The notes under the pieces: model-generated
Told to the model about the DNA's origin: nothing
What the model saw: only the letters and a program-made list of their open reading frames with translations
The model's database searches: none
Position numbers and translations under genes: made by a program
Origin: Cliona cf. orientalis
Taxonomy: Eukaryota; Porifera; Demospongiae; Clionaida; Clionaidae
DNA length: 64,000 nt
Assembly (NCBI GenBank): GCA_963930775.1
Contig: OZ005690.1
Span: 5,006,225-5,070,224 of the forward strand
Reading direction: 5' to 3'
Part shown: piece by piece, positions 62,101 to 64,000 of the stretch
Position numbering within the stretch: position 1 is the stretch's first letter
Layout of the letters: each line of letters starts with the position of its first letter

Positions 62101-64000
62101 TATAGTAATAATTAACTATGCATGAGTTGCTTTATTATAAGCATAATTATTTGTCAGATTACACATCCCTTTGCAGTGTATTTTTTCACTAACTTGAATA
62201 CTTCAAAATCTCCCCACTTCGTATATCTAGCTAGCTACTTACGGTCAACTTCTGTGGTATTAACAATAGTTGTATTTTGAGGTCCAATTTCAATCGAATC
62301 ATCAGAAGTGGTCAGCATCAAGGTAATTTCCCTGTCTCCCTGTCTGATTTCATCGTTTGGTATGGAACCTTCTACACCAATGATACTAGGTCCTGCCATA
62401 CTGACCACTGTGTCATTAATTGCGGGGCCATTGTCATCACGGGTAATGCTGATAGTGGCATCTCGAGATGGAGATCCAAACTGAGTTACCTCCAAGAAGA
62501 CGAAGAATGTTTCAAGGACGGTGTGTAGACTACCTTTGAACTCAACACCATAATCTAAATTGCATGCGATTGATAGTTGGGGTAAGAATAAAATACTATG
62601 ATTATTATAGCTATGTGCTGTTACAATAGTCCACATGTACAGTGCATGGGAGCACTTGTATTCTATACTGCTGATTTTATGGTACCTGAATCCCCTTCTT
62701 GAATTGTCATGCATTATTGGATGTATTGCATGATTATATTATATCAGACCCATGGCCGGTGTGGCAGGAGAGGAGGGTCTGGATACAATACTATAGCACT
62801 GATTGCAGTGTACAAGGACACCTCTGAAATGAGGACATCTCCTTTAATCAGGATAACATGCATGGTCCCAACTGTATACATAAAATAAACTACCCCTGAA
62901 ATGAGGACATGTAGCTAGCTACCTCCGGTCCTTTAATCAGGACACTTTAAGCTATCCCAAGGGTGTCCAGAATATATAGAAGGGTTCCACTGTATTATGT
63001 AACAATATTATGCGTACGTAGGCTGTGCCATGGGGTGCATGGGAATTCAGCTGCAGTTCCCGACCCACGTGTACGAGTTTCCGCCATCCGTGTCCTTTCA
63101 TGTGTTGCTTCTATTGGCACCACTGCCGCAGTAGGTAGTAGTCATTTCACCCACATTTACATGTAGCTACTTCATTGAACATAAACTGCTTCCCGCCCCC
63201 ATGCAAACGAAAGTGAGCTCTACTGAGCTTCCCACCCCCATGCAAATGAAAGTGTAATGGGCACATTGCTAGTAGAATTATACTGTATATAGCTATAAAA
63301 ATTTAATAGCTACTGCTATGTAAAATGAATTTCTAGGAATAGCTATAGCTAGCTAGTTACAGGATGGAAGATATAGCTATAACTAATGTTGTGCAGTGCA
63401 TGCAGGGAGTGAGTCAACATGTAAAATTATTATGATTATAGTATCTATAAGGACACCCATAAAATGAGGACATTTCCCTTAATCAGGGCACCATACACGG
63501 TCTCAGCTATATGGAACAGTTTAAAAAATTATTCCTGAAATTAGGACACCTCCTTTAATCAGGATACTTGAAGCTGTCCCAAGGGTGTCCGGAATAATAG
63601 AGGTTCCACACTGTTACAGTATTGGCAACGACCACTACTACATCCAGAATATAGCTATAATTATGATGGGAGTTAGCTTACAGTCTTTCACATAATTATT
63701 ATTGTTACTGTAACTGTTACAGTAACAGTGATCCGAAAAAATTAAACAATTCAAATTGCATTTAATCTATATAATATAGACTTACAGTTTACAGTGAGAG
63801 TGGCTGGATCAGAATTGATGCTGTCACTACCCACAGTTACTATGCATTGATAATCCCCAGCATAGGAGCTAGTGGCGGCAATGAATGAGATGGTGCTCTG
63901 AAGAGTGTCCTCATTGATTTGAATGGTAGTTGGCATTACGGATATTCCTGAGGGTGTAGTCCACATAATGGTAGGCAGGCCTAGCTGAGAAGTCCGATAG
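59199..64000 (-). CDS. Multi-Ig cell-surface protein with GPI-like tail (5' partial)
   Basis: Minus-strand exons with all internal introns phase 1: >64000-63786 (Ig), 62554-62243 (repeat module), 62082-61807 (Ig), 61518-61240 (Ig), 61030-60725 (Ig), 60457-60149 (repeat module), 59287-59199 (tail). Ig signatures: AGDYQCIVTVGSD; ATFIATDYN...DAGNYTCEISIGG; ATFSVEATGGGLTYQWRKND...DEGFYSCVVTNGAG; AIFTCTYRVSE...SGYQCIVS. The two repeat modules share YxVEFG/K, SPSRxAxISxTRxDNGPAIN and SIPND/IPND motifs and resemble no family I can name; a beta-sandwich is likely. The last exon encodes DALLQRASIAIVIFSIVIAL and a short HQSIST end, a hydrophobic tail with no cytoplasmic part, typical of GPI-anchor signals or a very short membrane anchor. 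Signal peptide and start lie beyond the window. Confidence 0.8.
59485..59640. repeat. Long near-perfect hairpin
   Basis: The arms from TAGTGAGGTTGTATGTTGAA to its mirror TTCAACATACAACCTCACTA match over about 58 bp with two mismatches and one indel. The centre is itself palindromic (TTGTACTCGCTATCGCTCGTACAA). It lies in the last intron of the multi-Ig gene. Confidence 0.85.
62800..62994. repeat. Dispersed repeat with GGACACC...TAATCAGGA motifs, copy 1
   Basis: Contains AAGGACACCTCTGAAATGAG, CCTTTAATCAGGA twice and CCCAAGGGTGTCC, and ends GGTTCCACTGTA. It is matched by 63449-63613 and shares its end with the element at 52330-52779. Located in the 1.2-kb intron 62555-63785 of the multi-Ig gene. 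Confidence 0.65.
63449..63613. repeat. Dispersed repeat, copy 2
   Basis: AAGGACACCCATAAAATGAG, CCTTTAATCAGGATACTTGA and GTCCCAAGGGTGTCCGGAAT run in the same order and orientation as 62800-62994, about 75-80 percent alike by eye, and end GAGGTTCCACACTG. Confidence 0.65.

Overview
The window looks like a metazoan nuclear scaffold, most likely a demosponge (Amphimedon-like). This rests on AT-rich DNA with short GT-AG introns, many small palindromic transposons, and gene families known to be expanded in sponges: SRCR/Ig receptors, RING-TRAF-MATH proteins and kinase-coiled-coil-Kelch proteins. The species is an inference. Exon boundaries were read by eye from splice sites and checked by phase continuity; nothing was run computationally.

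Layout. (1) 1-6295 (+): SRCR-Ig-transmembrane receptor gene, 5' end outside the window. (2) 6958-10831 (-): secreted glycoside-hydrolase-like gene broken by one frameshift and a 600-bp hAT insertion, with a LINE in an intron. It is head to head with (3) 11150-39028 (+): a very large HECT ubiquitin ligase gene of the UBR5/EDD type, about 28 kb. In this gene an RRM-like RNA-binding fold sits where animal UBR5 carries the UBR zinc finger. An assembly gap at 36896-37095 coincides with loss of the MLLE and HECT N-lobe. Its introns host an intronless TRAF gene (22695-24113, +), a small unknown gene (24692-25039, -), a second TRAF gene (31924-33165, -), a frameshifted third TRAF gene (34198-35395, +) and a tRNA-like Pol III sequence. 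(4) 40201-42366 (+): intronless kinase-coiled-coil-Kelch copy with two frame lesions. (5) 44883-48359 (-): seven-exon kinase-coiled-coil-Kelch gene with a 4-nt Kelch lesion, then an ABCA-transporter relic and an inverted Kelch remnant. (6) 50929-55631 (+): secreted sushi/Ig mosaic. (7) 56409-58094 (+): fourth, intact TRAF-like gene. (8) 59199-64000 (-): multi-Ig cell-surface protein with a GPI-like tail, 5' end outside the window.

The genes share a recognition-and-signalling theme: extracellular SRCR/Ig/sushi receptors, TRAF adaptor E3s, TKL-like kinases and a HECT E3. A functional link is inferred from family roles, not shown here. Non-coding DNA is dense in non-autonomous transposons. At least six different inverted-repeat elements share the same end, TACCGTA, and four carry 8-bp target duplications of hAT type.
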